Counted from the stretch's first letter, positions 32,873-42,406 are shown. The stretch: DNA of 64,000 nucleotides from Pseudomonas sp. CHM02 (GCF_000612585.1 NZ_JFCA01000034.1:26007-90006); one strand, 5' to 3'. The notes: generated by a model not told the origin, from the letters alone. Translations and numbers: made by a program.

Positions 32873-34105
32873 TCACGCAGCGCGGGGTGTCAGGCCCTGC
32901 ATATCAATGGAAGGGGTTTGCCGGCCAATCAATTCGGCGAGCAATTGGCCGCTGCCACAGGCCAGTGTAAAACCCAGCGCACCGTGCCCCAGGTTCAGCC
33001 ACAGGTTGCGGTAGACACTGGCGCCAATCAGCGGCACACCGGTTGGGGTGGCCGGGCGCATGCCGGCCCACTCCACCGCCTGGGCATAATCGCCGGCCAG
33101 CGCAAATGTCTCCAGCGCCTGGCGTTTCATCAGCGCCAGGCGCTTGGGCTCCAGGCGGGTGTCGAAACCGACAATATCCACCATGGCCGCTACCCGAAGC
33201 TGTTCGCCGATGCGTGCATAGACGATCTTGCGGTCGTAGTCGGTGATGCTGACGTTCGGCGCCCGGTGCTGCTCGCCAATCGGCACACTCAGGCTATACC
33301 CCTTGAGCGGATACAGCGGCAGTGACAATCCAGGCAACGCCAACTCGGCGCTGCGATGCCCGGCCGCCAGCACCAGATGCTCTACCGGCATCACCTCGCT
33401 GCCCAGTTCGATAGCCTGCACAGCTGTGTCAGCGTGACGAATCCCGGTGACCTTGCGCCCCAACAAAAAAGTGCAGCGCCCTGATGCCTCCAGCCGCGCC
33501 GCCAACCGCTGGCAGAACGCGTGACAATCGGCGACCTCTTCGTTGGGCGTATAGATCCCGCCGACGAAACCACCGCCGGCCAGCGCCGGCTCCAGGCGGG
33601 CGCAATCGGCGGCCGACAGCACCTGCTGTTGAAGGATATTGGTAACCTTACTGCGCGCCTGTTCAAAGGAGCTGGCGTTGCGGAAGGTCACCAGCTTGCC
33701 GTTGCGCCGCCAGTCGAAGCCGTCCAGGTGATCATCGTCGCGCCATTGCTGCAAGGTGTCCTGGCTGAGGGTCGCCAGGCGCAGCAGGTGGGCGGCATTG
33801 CGTTTGTTCACCGAGCCACGGCAGGCGCCGAGGAACGCCGTCATCCAGCGCCATTGCTGGGGGTCGAGGCGCGGGCGCAGTTTCAGCGGCGAGTCACCGC
33901 GCAGTAACCAGCCAATGGCCTGCAGCGGTACCCCTTTATCGGCCAGCGGTGCCACGTAGCGATAGGACAGTTGCCCGCCGTTGGCGAAGCTGGTTTCACT
34001 GCCCAGGGTCTCGCGCGCATCGATCACCGTCACCTCATGACCTGCACGCACCAACGCATATGCGCTGGCCAGACCAATCACCCCACCGCCAATGATGCAC
34101 ACCAT
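32873..34105 (-). CDS. FAD-dependent D-amino-acid dehydrogenase (DadA-like)
   Basis: This 410-residue oxidoreductase starts with the dinucleotide-binding motif IIGGGVIGLASAYALVRAGH and has the DadA-type stretch SETSFANGGQLSYRYVAPLAD. The C-terminus has the second FAD contact GHGALGFTLACGSGQLLAEL. It would deaminate D-amino acids with electrons passed to the respiratory chain. It is not adjacent to dadX. It is divergent from a LysR regulator and probably co-transcribed with the binding protein downstream. Confidence 0.87.
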   Translation of the reverse strand: MVCIIGGGVIGLASAYALVRAGHEVTVIDARETLGSETSFANGGQLSYRYVAPLADKGVPLQAIGWLLRGDSPLKLRPRLDPQQWRWMTAFLGACRGSVNKRNAAHLLRLATLSQDTLQQWRDDDHLDGFDWRRNGKLVTFRNASSFEQARSKVTNILQQQVLSAADCARLEPALAGGGFVGGIYTPNEEVADCHAFCQRLAARLEASGRCTFLLGRKVTGIRHADTAVQAIELGSEVMPVEHLVLAAGHRSAELALPGLSLPLYPLKGYSLSVPIGEQHRAPNVSITDYDRKIVYARIGEQLRVAAMVDIVGFDTRLEPKRLALMKRQALETFALAGDYAQAVEWAGMRPATPTGVPLIGASVYRNLWLNLGHGALGFTLACGSGQLLAELIGRQTPSIDMQGLTPRAA

Positions 34106-34213
34106 CTTCGCTGCCCGCCGTTGAATCCAGAGGCCTCAAGCCTAGAGGCAGGTGACACGTCACCGACAATGAATAAAGATGGGCCACCTATAAACAAAGG
34201 TTATGGGCTTGCC

Positions 34214-35116
34214 ATGCGCTTGCGTCATATCGAAATCTTCCAGGCCATCCGCCAGACCGGCTCCGTCAGTGCGGCTGCGCAGTTGCTGCACGTGTCGCAG
34301 CCCGCCGTCACCAAGGTGCTGCAGCACGCCGAACTGCAGTTGGGCTTCCCCCTGTTCCTGCGCGTGCGCGGCAAGTTGCAGCCCACGCCGGAAGCCCTGG
34401 CGCTGGAGCGCGAAGTGGAGAAAGTCACCGAAAGCCTGCAAGGCGTACGCCGCCTGGCCAAGAGCTTGCGCCGTGCACCGGGCCAGAGTGTGCGCATCGG
34501 CGCGATCCCGGCGCTGGCCCTGTCGCTGCTGCCGCCGGCGGTGCTGGAGTGGAAGCGCGACTACCCGGACATGGCCTGCGAGCTGTCCAGCGACCACAGC
34601 CGCGAACTGGTGCAGAAGCTGCTGATGCGTGAGATTGATCTGGCGCTGACTCTCAACTTCTCCGGCCATCCAGGGCTGACCACGCAGGTGCTGGCCAATG
34701 GAGTGCTGGTGGCGTTGGCGTCCAAAGGCTATTGGCCGCAAGACGAACTGAGCAAACCCTTGCCCTTGGCGGACCTGGCGGGCGCGCCGTTGATCGGTCT
34801 TTCCAGCGCCGACCCGCTGGCGGCGAAACTCGACAGCTACCTGGAAAACGTCGACCCACCGCCCAGGGTCACGATCTCGGTGCAAACCTATTCCCTGGCG
34901 CGCGCGATGGTGGAGTCCGGAGCCGGCTTGACGGTGATCGATCCCTTCACCGCCCTCGGTGCTTCGACCGCCACCACCTGCATCCGCCCGCTCACACCGC
35001 CGCTGCCAATTACCCTGTACGCCCTGACCCGCGCCGATGAGCCGCCGCCGCATATGTTGGCCAACCTGCTCGACATCCTCGGCCACCGCGCCCGTGACCT
35101 GCTGCAACGCTTGTAA
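34214..35116 (+). CDS. LysR-family transcriptional regulator
   Basis: This 300-residue regulator begins MRLRHIEIFQAIRQTGSVSAA, the usual LysR winged helix, with QPAVTKVLQHAE in the recognition helix, then a periplasmic-binding-like effector domain. ATG 34214 fits the family start; the ribosome site is poor. It is divergent from the D-amino-acid dehydrogenase gene and so probably controls it. The effector is unknown. Confidence 0.9.
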   Translation: MRLRHIEIFQAIRQTGSVSAAAQLLHVSQPAVTKVLQHAELQLGFPLFLRVRGKLQPTPEALALEREVEKVTESLQGVRRLAKSLRRAPGQSVRIGAIPALALSLLPPAVLEWKRDYPDMACELSSDHSRELVQKLLMREIDLALTLNFSGHPGLTTQVLANGVLVALASKGYWPQDELSKPLPLADLAGAPLIGLSSADPLAAKLDSYLENVDPPPRVTISVQTYSLARAMVESGAGLTVIDPFTALGASTATTCIRPLTPPLPITLYALTRADEPPPHMLANLLDILGHRARDLLQRL

Positions 35117-35117
35117 C

Positions 35118-35196
35118 GGAGCCGGCTTGCCGGCGATGAGGCCCGATGCCTTGCGGAGGATTCAAGGCAGCCATCGCCGGCAAGCCGGCTCCTACA
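35118..35196. repeat. REP doublet (REPIN-like), left arm truncated
   Basis: GGAGCCGGCTTGCCGGCGATGAGG and its complement lie between two convergent genes. The left arm has lost the usual TGTAG, where the LysR stop codon (35114-35116) lies. Confidence 0.75.
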
Positions 35197-35809
35197 GGAC
35201 GTAGTGCATGATCGCCACGAAATGCAGCAGGCTGCCGCCGATTACGAACAGGTGCCAGATGCCATGGGAATGCCGCAGGCGGTCCTCCAGGGCAAAGAAG
35301 ATAATGCCGACGGTGTACAACACCCCGCCTGAAGCCAACCAGATAAACCCCGCCGTGCCCAGTGCTGCAATCAACGGTTTGACCGCCACCAGCACGATCC
35401 AGCCCATCACCGCATAGATCACGATCGACAGGATGCGCGCCTCGGAGCGCGGCTTGATCTCCTGCAAAATCCCGATCACCGCCAGCCCCCACACGATGCC
35501 GAACAGTGTCCAGCCCCACGGCCCTCTCAAGGTCACCAGGCAAAACGGCGTGTAGCTGCCGGCAATCAACAGGTAGATCGAAAAGTGATCGACCTTCTGC
35601 ATGATCTCTTTTCGGCGCCCCTGCACGCTGTGGTACACGGTGGACGCGCTGTACAGCACCATCAAGGTAAAGCCATAGATCGCCACGCTGACGATCTTCC
35701 AGGGGCTGCCGTCCAGGCTCGCCACCACCAACATCCATACCGCGCCAATACTGGCCGCAACCGCCCCGAGCAAATGGCTCCAGGCGTTGAATCGTTCCCC
35801 GTGATACAT
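35192..35809 (-). CDS. Hemolysin III family (YqfA/TrhA-like) membrane protein
   Basis: This 205-residue protein has about seven membrane segments and the family histidine and serine positions (ERFNAWSHLLGAV at the start, VDHFSIYLLIAGSYTPF in the middle, HGIWHLFVIGGSLLHF at the end), as in the PAQR/hemolysin III superfamily. These conserved His residues bind metal. The true function in Gram-negatives is likely membrane-energy or lipid related rather than haemolysis. Its 3' end reaches into the REP doublet. Confidence 0.9.
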   Translation of the reverse strand: MYHGERFNAWSHLLGAVAASIGAVWMLVVASLDGSPWKIVSVAIYGFTLMVLYSASTVYHSVQGRRKEIMQKVDHFSIYLLIAGSYTPFCLVTLRGPWGWTLFGIVWGLAVIGILQEIKPRSEARILSIVIYAVMGWIVLVAVKPLIAALGTAGFIWLASGGVLYTVGIIFFALEDRLRHSHGIWHLFVIGGSLLHFVAIMHYVL

Positions 35810-35928
35810 GTGTCACTCACCTCGAATAACCGTTATCACCTTGAGCATTCTGACGCCAGTCACTCACTATCAGGTAACAACCTTTCTTCATTTGCTCTAA
35901 CACCACTGCCCATCGGATGATTCACACC

Positions 35929-35994
35929 CTCCTTGCCGGCAATGAGGCCCTTGAGCCTTGCGGCGATCCAGCGGCCGGCTCCAATTACAAGGGG
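35929..35994. repeat. Degenerate REP doublet remnant
   Basis: CTTGCCGGCAATGAGGCC and GGCGATCCAGCGGCCGGCTCC resemble decayed REP arms upstream of the chromate transporter genes. Confidence 0.4.
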
Positions 35995-36023
35995 AGCGTG
36001 CGCCCCGATTATTGGTATTGACC

Positions 36024-36590
36024 ATGCCCGAACTTGAACCCGACGTGCCGCCACCCAGCCTATGGCAATTGTTTTACAACTTTGCCATGGTCGGTCTGTT
36101 CGGCTTTGGCGGCGTGATGCCCTGGGCGCGGCAGATGATGGTCGACCGCAGGCGTTGGGTCAGCGAACAGGCGTTCAATGAACTGCTGACCACCGGCCAG
36201 TTCTTCCCCGGCCCCAACATTGCCAACGTCGGCATCATCTACGGCCGACGGCTGCATGGCTTGCCAGGTGCGGTTGTGACAGTGTGCGGGTTGTACCTGT
36301 TCCCCTCGCTGATCACCGTGCTCGCCGGCTTCGCCTATACAAAGTGGTGGACCCATGAGGTGGTCCAGCAGATTTTCGGCGCAGTCATGCCGATTGCCAC
36401 CGGCCTGATTCTCGGCACGACCCTGCGCCTGCTCAAGGCCATGCCCAGGACCGTCGCCAACTACGTCGCGTTCCTGATGACTTTCGTGTTGATGGCGATC
36501 CTGGTGCTGCCGCTGTGGATGGTGCTGTTGATCTGCATCCCCAGTTCGCTGGCGCTGGGGTTCATCGACACCCGCAAGGTGGCCCGCTGA
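36024..36590 (+). CDS. Chromate transporter (CHR), N-terminal-half subunit
   Basis: This 188-residue membrane protein has the CHR signature FGFGGVMPWARQMMV near its N-terminus and about five to six hydrophobic segments. Short-chain CHR proteins work in pairs encoded by adjacent genes; the partner starts at 36590. The pair would act as a chromate/anion exporter. ATG 36024 is chosen because it gives a compact N-terminus, with a weak ribosome site. Confidence 0.87.
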   Translation: MPELEPDVPPPSLWQLFYNFAMVGLFGFGGVMPWARQMMVDRRRWVSEQAFNELLTTGQFFPGPNIANVGIIYGRRLHGLPGAVVTVCGLYLFPSLITVLAGFAYTKWWTHEVVQQIFGAVMPIATGLILGTTLRLLKAMPRTVANYVAFLMTFVLMAILVLPLWMVLLICIPSSLALGFIDTRKVAR

Positions 36591-37132
36591 TGCAAGCCAC
36601 CCTCCTGCACCTGATGATCCAATGCTCGCTGTGGTCGCTGATGTCGATCGGCGGCAACATGGTTGCCATCGGCGATATCCACCGCTACTCCGTCAACGAC
36701 ATGAACTGGCTGACCGACGCACAATTCGTCGCGTTCTTCGCCCTGTCCCAGGCCCTGCCCGGGCCGAACGGCATGCTGCTGGTGTTTATCGGCCAGCAAG
36801 CCGCCGGCCTGCCCGGCGCGCTGGTCGCACTGCTGGCCAAGCTGGTGCCGTGCTCGGTGCTCACCTACATCGGCGCCGGCTGGCTGGAGCGCCATACCGA
36901 AACGCCGTGGGTGCAGCGGGTCAAACGCAGCCTGCTGCCGATCTCCATCGGCCTGATCCTCGCCGCCAGCTACATCCTGATGAACAGCCTGGAAAGCAAC
37001 GCCACCAGCCTGGTGCTGACCCTGGCCAGCGCCGCCGCGGTGTATTACACGCGGCTGAATGCGATCTGGCTGATCGTCCTCGGCGTGGTGCTGGGCCTGT
37101 GCAGTGCATGGCTGGGAGTGAACTGGTTTTAG
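36590..37132 (+). CDS. Chromate transporter (CHR), C-terminal-half subunit
   Basis: This 180-residue membrane protein is the second half of the bipartite CHR pair, with the loop SIGGNMVAIGDIHRYSV and the family motif QALPGPNGMLLVFIG. The ATG overlaps the stop of the first gene by one base (TGATG), so translation is coupled. Together they equal a long-chain ChrA of about 370 residues. Confidence 0.87.
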   Translation: MQATLLHLMIQCSLWSLMSIGGNMVAIGDIHRYSVNDMNWLTDAQFVAFFALSQALPGPNGMLLVFIGQQAAGLPGALVALLAKLVPCSVLTYIGAGWLERHTETPWVQRVKRSLLPISIGLILAASYILMNSLESNATSLVLTLASAAAVYYTRLNAIWLIVLGVVLGLCSAWLGVNWF

Positions 37133-37169
37133 GGGCACAATCGACCGCATTCGAACAAGAGCCCCGGCC

Positions 37170-38084
37170 ATGCTGATCGACGAAGAATTCACCCTCAAGA
37201 AACTGGAAATCTTCCTGGCGTTCATGCGCACCGGAAACCTGACCCGCGCCGCCGCCGAGCTGCAAACCAGTAACGTCAGCGTGCACCGCGCCATCCACTC
37301 CCTGGAAAACGCCCTGCGCTGCCCGCTGTTCAAACACGAAGGGCGCAACCTCACGCCGCTGGAAAGCGCCTACGTATTGGAAGAGCGCGCGCAAAAACTG
37401 GTCGCCGATGTGGTCGACAGCGTGCGCCTTACCCGCGAAGCCGCCGGGTTCTCTGCCGAGCGCTTCAAGCTGGGCTCGCTGTATTCGCTGACCGTGAAGA
37501 CCGTGCCGCAACTGATCATGGGCCTGAAGATCCGCCGCAGCGAACTCAATATCGACCTGATCCTGGGCTCCAACTTCGACCTGCTCTACAAGCTCAAGAA
37601 CATGGAAGTGGACGCGATCCTCATCTCCCTGGACGAACACGCCAACGACCCCGACTGCGAGCAGATTGCGCTGTTTTCCGATGATATCTTCCTCGCCACC
37701 CCGGCTGATTCCCCCTTCGACCGTGAGCGGGAGATCGACCTCGCCGACGTGCGCGACGCCACCTTCATCACCCTCACCCAAGGCTTCGCCACGCACCAGG
37801 ATGGCAATCGCGTGTTCAAGCAGGCGGGGTTCGAGCCGAAGGTGGCGATGCAGGTCAATGACATCTTCACGCTGCTGAGCATGGTCAGCTCGGGCGTGGG
37901 TTATGCGCTGCTGCCGGGGCGGATTGCGGCGGTGTACGAGAACCGCGTGAAGTTGATACCGCTGCAACCCAGGTATCGGTTGCAGCAGCATATCGGGGTG
38001 GTGTTCCTGAAAGCCAAGGAACGTGACCCGAACTTGCTCGCGTTGTTGGCGGAGTGTCGGATGTACGCCAACCGTAGCGACTAG
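37170..38084 (+). CDS. mdcR: LysR-type regulator of malonate use, MdcR
   Basis: This 304-residue LysR protein has an N-terminal helix-turn-helix (LTRAAAELQTSNVSVHRAIHSLENAL) and a substrate-binding domain. It sits at the end of the malonate decarboxylase operon and converges with mdcM, overlapping its 3' end by 4 bp. That position is where mdcR (mdcY) of Pseudomonas lies, so it most likely activates mdcA transcription with malonate as signal. Confidence 0.88.
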   Translation: MLIDEEFTLKKLEIFLAFMRTGNLTRAAAELQTSNVSVHRAIHSLENALRCPLFKHEGRNLTPLESAYVLEERAQKLVADVVDSVRLTREAAGFSAERFKLGSLYSLTVKTVPQLIMGLKIRRSELNIDLILGSNFDLLYKLKNMEVDAILISLDEHANDPDCEQIALFSDDIFLATPADSPFDREREIDLADVRDATFITLTQGFATHQDGNRVFKQAGFEPKVAMQVNDIFTLLSMVSSGVGYALLPGRIAAVYENRVKLIPLQPRYRLQQHIGVVFLKAKERDPNLLALLAECRMYANRSD

Positions 38085-38854
38085 CCGACCAGGCCGCGCA
38101 TGAGCAGAAACAGCAGCGAAGGCCCCAGCAAACAACCCAACGCCGTATAGAACGCTGCGGTCAGGCAGCCATACGGCACCAGTTTCGGGTCGGTTGCCGC
38201 CAGCCCGCCAGCCACACCGCTGGAGGTGCCCATCAAGCCGCCGAAGATCACCGCGCTGCGCGGGTTGTTCAGGCCGATCAGGGGCGCCACGAAGGGCGTC
38301 ATCACCATCACCAGGATCGCCTTGATCAACCCGGCGGCGATGGACAGCGCCATCACCTCGGAACTGGCCCCAATCGCCGCGCCGGTAACCGGGCCGACAA
38401 TGTAGGTGACGGCACCCGCACCAATGGTGGTGAGGCTTACGGCATCGGTGTAGCCGAACGCCATGGCCACGCCGACGCCGGCGACAAAGGACGAGCCCAC
38501 GCCGACAAACAACGCGAGTACCCCGACATAGCCCGCGCGCTTGAGCTCATCGACACTCACGCCAAAGGCCGTAGCGACAATGGCAAAGTCCCGCAGCATC
38601 GCCCCGCCCAACAGGCCGATGCCCGACAACAACGGGATATCCACCACGCCTTTCGAACCACCGGTAAACGCACCGCCAACATAAGAAAGTACCAGCCCCA
38701 ACAGGATGGCAATCGCCGAACCGTGCAGGCGGCCCTTGGTGAAGGTGTCGGAAATCCAATAGGAGACCCACATGGTCAGGCCAATTACGGCGAAACCACT
38801 GATCAGGCCATAGCCGGTGATCACTTTCATTATCGATTCGTACATGGCGATCAC
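38081..38854 (-). CDS. mdcM: Malonate transporter subunit MdcM (MadM)
   Basis: This 257-residue membrane protein (about eight helices, Gly-rich) is the large subunit of the MadL/MadM malonate:Na+ symporter. Its start overlaps the mdcL stop (GTGA). A GTG at 38854 is used here; the ATG at 38845 (MYESIMKV) is an equally possible start. It is the last gene of the operon. Confidence 0.85.
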   Translation of the reverse strand: MIAMYESIMKVITGYGLISGFAVIGLTMWVSYWISDTFTKGRLHGSAIAILLGLVLSYVGGAFTGGSKGVVDIPLLSGIGLLGGAMLRDFAIVATAFGVSVDELKRAGYVGVLALFVGVGSSFVAGVGVAMAFGYTDAVSLTTIGAGAVTYIVGPVTGAAIGASSEVMALSIAAGLIKAILVMVMTPFVAPLIGLNNPRSAVIFGGLMGTSSGVAGGLAATDPKLVPYGCLTAAFYTALGCLLGPSLLFLLMRGLVG

Positions 38855-39243
38855 CCGGCTTCTTTGGTGGGAACAACCGCGCTCGGCTCGCGATTGCCGA
38901 TGCGCACCAGCACCGGCACCAGGGCAAAGCCCAGCACCACTGCCAGTGTTCCGGCCAGAATCGCCATGGGCCCGCCACTGATGGCGCCATACACGTTCTG
39001 CTGGGCGGCCATGGCCACCACAATCGGAATGTAGATCGCGGCCCAGAAGCTTACGCCCTGCTCTGACTTACCCGTAAACAACCCACGCTTGCCCAGGTAA
39101 CTGCCCAGGCCGATCAACAGCAACATGGCAATCCCCACGCCACCGACGTTGGCCGGGATGCCCATCCATTTGCCCAGCAGTTCACCGACAAACAAGCCGG
39201 CCAAGGTACACAGCGCCAGAAACGCCACACCGTAGATAATCAT
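38851..39243 (-). CDS. mdcL: Malonate transporter subunit MdcL (MadL)
   Basis: This 130-residue protein with four hydrophobic segments (MIIYGVAFLALCTLAGL and others) is the small subunit of the malonate transporter. GAGGA lies 8 nt before ATG 39243; a TTG further upstream is not used. It pairs with MdcM to import the substrate of the decarboxylase encoded upstream. Confidence 0.85.
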   Translation of the reverse strand: MIIYGVAFLALCTLAGLFVGELLGKWMGIPANVGGVGIAMLLLIGLGSYLGKRGLFTGKSEQGVSFWAAIYIPIVVAMAAQQNVYGAISGGPMAILAGTLAVVLGFALVPVLVRIGNREPSAVVPTKEAG

Positions 39244-39310
39244 TGTTGTTGTCCTCAAAGTGCTCGATCGAAATTGTTGTTTTTGTGCTTCGAAAGCCTT
39301 GGGTGGTGCT

Positions 39311-40210
39311 TTATCGGTGGCGGCGTTCCTCCTCTTGCAGCAGGGCCTGCAAGGTGTCCAGGCGTGCGCCTTCGCAGGCGATCACCGTGCCCTGTTCAAA
39401 CACCCGTCGCGACAGGCCGGTGAGCACCGCGCCCGGAGGCAGTTCGATTTGCAGGCGTACGCCGCGCTCATAGGCGCTTTGCACGGTGCCGCGCCAGTCG
39501 ACGACGCGGCACATGTTGAAGGCCAGGTCGTCGCGCAGTTGCTCGGGGTTGTGAATGGGCCGCGCGCGGGTGCTGCTCAGGTAGGTGATGCGCGGCGCCT
39601 TGAGCGGCACGAAGGCTTGCGCCAGCGCCTGGGCAGGCGCTTCCAGCAGCGCGCAATGGGACGGCACGTTGACGGCCAGGCGCTTGGCGATGCCGTTGCC
39701 TTTGATGCGTTCTGCGACACGCTGCATGGCCGCGTTGCTGCCAGCAATCACGGTCTGGTTGTCGGCGTTGATATTGGCCAGGTACACCGGGGTTTCAGCA
39801 CTGTGTATATCGGCCAGCATGCTTTCGACGGTGGATAACGCAGGGCCGATCAGAGCGGTCATGCCGTAACCCTGTGGATAAGCGTTTTGCATCAGCTCGC
39901 CGCGCAGGCTGACGAGTTTGAGGGCGTCGTCGAAGTCCAGTGCACCGGCGATCACCGCCGCCGGGTAGGCGCCGATGGACAGGCCCGCGACGTAGTCCGG
40001 GGAGTGTTGCAGGCGGCGAGCGTGGGCCACGCCGGCGATCAACAGGCACAGCTGCACAGCGCGGGTCGACTCAAGGGCTTGCGCCGAGTCGAGCGTCAGC
40101 ACGTCTTCGCCCAATGCATCACTGGCTTGCTCCAACACCTCCACGGGCAACTGTTGGAGCATGCCCGGCCGTTGGGCGCCCTGCCCCGGGAACACCAGAA
40201 GGCTGCTCAT
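39311..40210 (-). CDS. mdcH: Malonyl-CoA:ACP transacylase MdcH
   Basis: This 299-residue FabD-like enzyme charges the malonate decarboxylase ACP with malonyl from malonyl-CoA, starting the catalytic cycle. Motifs: FPGQGAQRPGM at the N-terminus, the nucleophile in AGLSIGAYPAAV, and the catalytic His in NVPSHCALLEAP. The start ATG overlaps the mdcG stop by four bases. Confidence 0.92.
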   Translation of the reverse strand: MSSLLVFPGQGAQRPGMLQQLPVEVLEQASDALGEDVLTLDSAQALESTRAVQLCLLIAGVAHARRLQHSPDYVAGLSIGAYPAAVIAGALDFDDALKLVSLRGELMQNAYPQGYGMTALIGPALSTVESMLADIHSAETPVYLANINADNQTVIAGSNAAMQRVAERIKGNGIAKRLAVNVPSHCALLEAPAQALAQAFVPLKAPRITYLSSTRARPIHNPEQLRDDLAFNMCRVVDWRGTVQSAYERGVRLQIELPPGAVLTGLSRRVFEQGTVIACEGARLDTLQALLQEEERRHR

Positions 40211-40803
40211 GCCAAGGCCTGCCAAGGATCCAGCACCAGGTGCGCACCGCTGGCGGTTTTGAGCAACACGCGGCGTGAACCACTCGCCCATTCGCGCAGG
40301 GCAACAGCGCCAAATGGCGTTTGCAACTGCAGATCCACGGGGCACTCAGCCGTTTCAAGAATCGCCAACAGGTCTTCTGCATCACCTCGAGCCAACGGCT
40401 CGGGCGTGCGCAGGATCAAATCCAGATCACTCTGCTCATGCAGCGCTTCGACCCCGCTGGCCAATTCGAAGCCGGCGCTGCCGGTGACGCCCCATGTCTC
40501 CTGAGCCAGCATCGGCCGCAGGGCTGCGAGCGCTCGCAACGCCGGCAAATCCCGTGGTGAAACAACACCGCGCAAGGCTTCCGGCGTCACACGCCGCTGC
40601 ACCGCCGACACCGGCATCTGCGCCGCCAAGCGCTGCTCCCGCAAGCGCCCGCGCACACCGACCGCCACATAGCCCGGCTCGGCAATGGCGCGACGCACCA
40701 CCACGGGCTGCCCCGCGCCGATCGCCTCCACCGCCCAGGTCGGCGCGTCGGCAGGCAGGTGCGCCGGGGTCATGCCCCAGAGCAAGTCGTGGGCGTTCAC
40801 CAT
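40207..40803 (-). CDS. mdcG: Phosphoribosyl-dephospho-CoA transferase MdcG
   Basis: This 198-residue enzyme attaches the 2'-(5''-triphosphoribosyl)-3'-dephospho-CoA prosthetic group to the acyl carrier subunit MdcC. The nucleotidyltransferase signature is GSAGFELASG followed by SDLDLILRTP. The chosen ATG at 40803 gives MVNAHDLLWG; it lies within the last bases of mdcE, so the genes are translationally coupled. Confidence 0.92.
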   Translation of the reverse strand: MVNAHDLLWGMTPAHLPADAPTWAVEAIGAGQPVVVRRAIAEPGYVAVGVRGRLREQRLAAQMPVSAVQRRVTPEALRGVVSPRDLPALRALAALRPMLAQETWGVTGSAGFELASGVEALHEQSDLDLILRTPEPLARGDAEDLLAILETAECPVDLQLQTPFGAVALREWASGSRRVLLKTASGAHLVLDPWQALA

Positions 40804-41567
40804 TGCTCCCGCAGCAACTGGCGTACGTGGCTGGAGGCTGCACGGTTGGTCGCACCAAGGCGCCCGCTCAAGTCGGTGCTGCCGATATCCTTGATCGCCT
40901 GTGCCAGGCAATCGCTGACCCGCGCCACATCCTGCGCCGTGGGCTGTTCGATCTGGCTGACCGACAAGGTCTCCCAGAGCAAGCCGAGGCTGGCATAACT
41001 GTCGATGTCATAGGCCATCGGCGGCACACTCGCGGCCAGGGCTTCCAGCTCTTCAACGCTGCGCAGGGTCACCCGCGCGGCCGAAGCCTTGCCCATGGCG
41101 TGCACCATCACGCCAGGGTCGCGCAGGGCGATCAGGCGGTTGGCCTGGTAGCCGTGGGCAAGGAATGCGCCGGACATGGCCTTGCCTACCAACAGCGCAA
41201 TCACCGGGTGCCCGGCCAGGCGAGCACGGGCGTAGCTGTCGGCAGCGGCGGCCAGGGCCTGGTGGATGCCGAGGGCTTCTTCGCGCCGGCCATAGGCTTG
41301 GCTGGGCACGTCGACAATGGCGATGATCGGGCGTTTGTCGCCTCGGGCGATGGCTTCATCCACTGCTTTGGCCAGGCCCCAACCTTCGAGCAAACCGACT
41401 TCGCCATTACGCGCACGCGCAAAGCGGTTTTGCGCGTCAGTGACCACGGCGATAAAGCGCACGGCCTGCTCGCCCAACAGCCCGTCAGCCACTCTCAGAG
41501 AGTTCGGCAACCCCTCGACAGGCGTCGCACCCGCGCTCAATGCGTTGAACCACTGCAAACCTCTCAT
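40797..41567 (-). CDS. mdcE: Malonate decarboxylase gamma subunit MdcE
   Basis: This 256-residue crotonase-like subunit forms the carboxylyase with MdcD, releasing CO2 from malonyl-ACP. The start MRGLQWFNALSAG and the middle VPSQAYGRREEALGI are typical. Its start overlaps mdcD's stop by four bases. Confidence 0.93.
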   Translation of the reverse strand: MRGLQWFNALSAGATPVEGLPNSLRVADGLLGEQAVRFIAVVTDAQNRFARARNGEVGLLEGWGLAKAVDEAIARGDKRPIIAIVDVPSQAYGRREEALGIHQALAAAADSYARARLAGHPVIALLVGKAMSGAFLAHGYQANRLIALRDPGVMVHAMGKASAARVTLRSVEELEALAASVPPMAYDIDSYASLGLLWETLSVSQIEQPTAQDVARVSDCLAQAIKDIGSTDLSGRLGATNRAASSHVRQLLREQW

Positions 41568-42406
41568 GAGCGTTCTCCTTGAAACAGCGCGCGTACCGTC
41601 GCCGGGTCGATCTGCGCCGTGGCGTCCAGTTCGGCCAGGCGCGCCAGGTAGTACGCGGCCTGGCGGCTGCGTTGTTGGGTGGGCCGGCCTTGTTGCAGCA
41701 ATGCACTGACGGTCTGTTGAATCTCGGCCACATCGTCCGCTACATAACGGTCGGCCAAGCCGCTGTTGAAGCGTTGCTCACCGCCCGTAAGGCTCCAGAT
41801 GAAAGGCCGGTCGCGGGAGTCGTACTCTTCAAGCCCCGCTTCCTGTTCGATCACTTGCGGGCCATTCAGGCCCAGGCGGGCTTCGCGCGTGACCACCAGG
41901 TAACTGCACAACCCGGCCGCGATGGACATGCCGCCAAAACAACCGACGCTGCCGGCTACCACGCCGACCACCGGCTGGTACTGGCGCAGGTCGACGATCG
42001 CGGCGTGGATATCGGCGATGGCGGCCAGGCCCAGGTTGGCTTCCTGCAAGCGCACGCCGCCGGTTTCCAGCAGCAACACAGCGCGGGTTGGAATGCCCTT
42101 GCGATTGTCTTCGGCCGCCAGCTCAAGCGCGCCGGCGATTTTCGCGCCGCCCACCTCGCCGAGGCTGCCGCCCTGGAAGTTGCCTTCGATGGCGGCAATG
42201 ACGACAGGTTTGCCGTCGATGCTGCCCTTGGCGATCACCACACCGTCATCGGCCTGGGGCACCACGCCTTGGCGGCTGAGCCACGGCGACATGACGCGCT
42301 GGAACGGGTCGATCAATTCGCGGTAGGAGCCGGCGTCCAGCAAAGCCTTGGCACGCTGCCGAGCGCCCAGTTCAACGAAGCTGTGTTTGGCGAGTAAGTC
42401 AGTCAT
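41564..42406 (-). CDS. mdcD: Malonate decarboxylase beta subunit MdcD
   Basis: This 280-residue carboxyltransferase-type subunit has SFVELGARQRAKALLDAG at the N-terminus, and Gly-rich AGSVGCFGGMSIAAGLC, an oxyanion-hole region of the crotonase fold. Together with MdcE it decarboxylates malonyl-S-ACP to acetyl-S-ACP. The long upstream in-frame extension lies in mdcC and is not used; its ATG overlaps the mdcC stop by 8 bp. Confidence 0.93.
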   Translation of the reverse strand: MTDLLAKHSFVELGARQRAKALLDAGSYRELIDPFQRVMSPWLSRQGVVPQADDGVVIAKGSIDGKPVVIAAIEGNFQGGSLGEVGGAKIAGALELAAEDNRKGIPTRAVLLLETGGVRLQEANLGLAAIADIHAAIVDLRQYQPVVGVVAGSVGCFGGMSIAAGLCSYLVVTREARLGLNGPQVIEQEAGLEEYDSRDRPFIWSLTGGEQRFNSGLADRYVADDVAEIQQTVSALLQQGRPTQQRSRQAAYYLARLAELDATAQIDPATVRALFQGERS

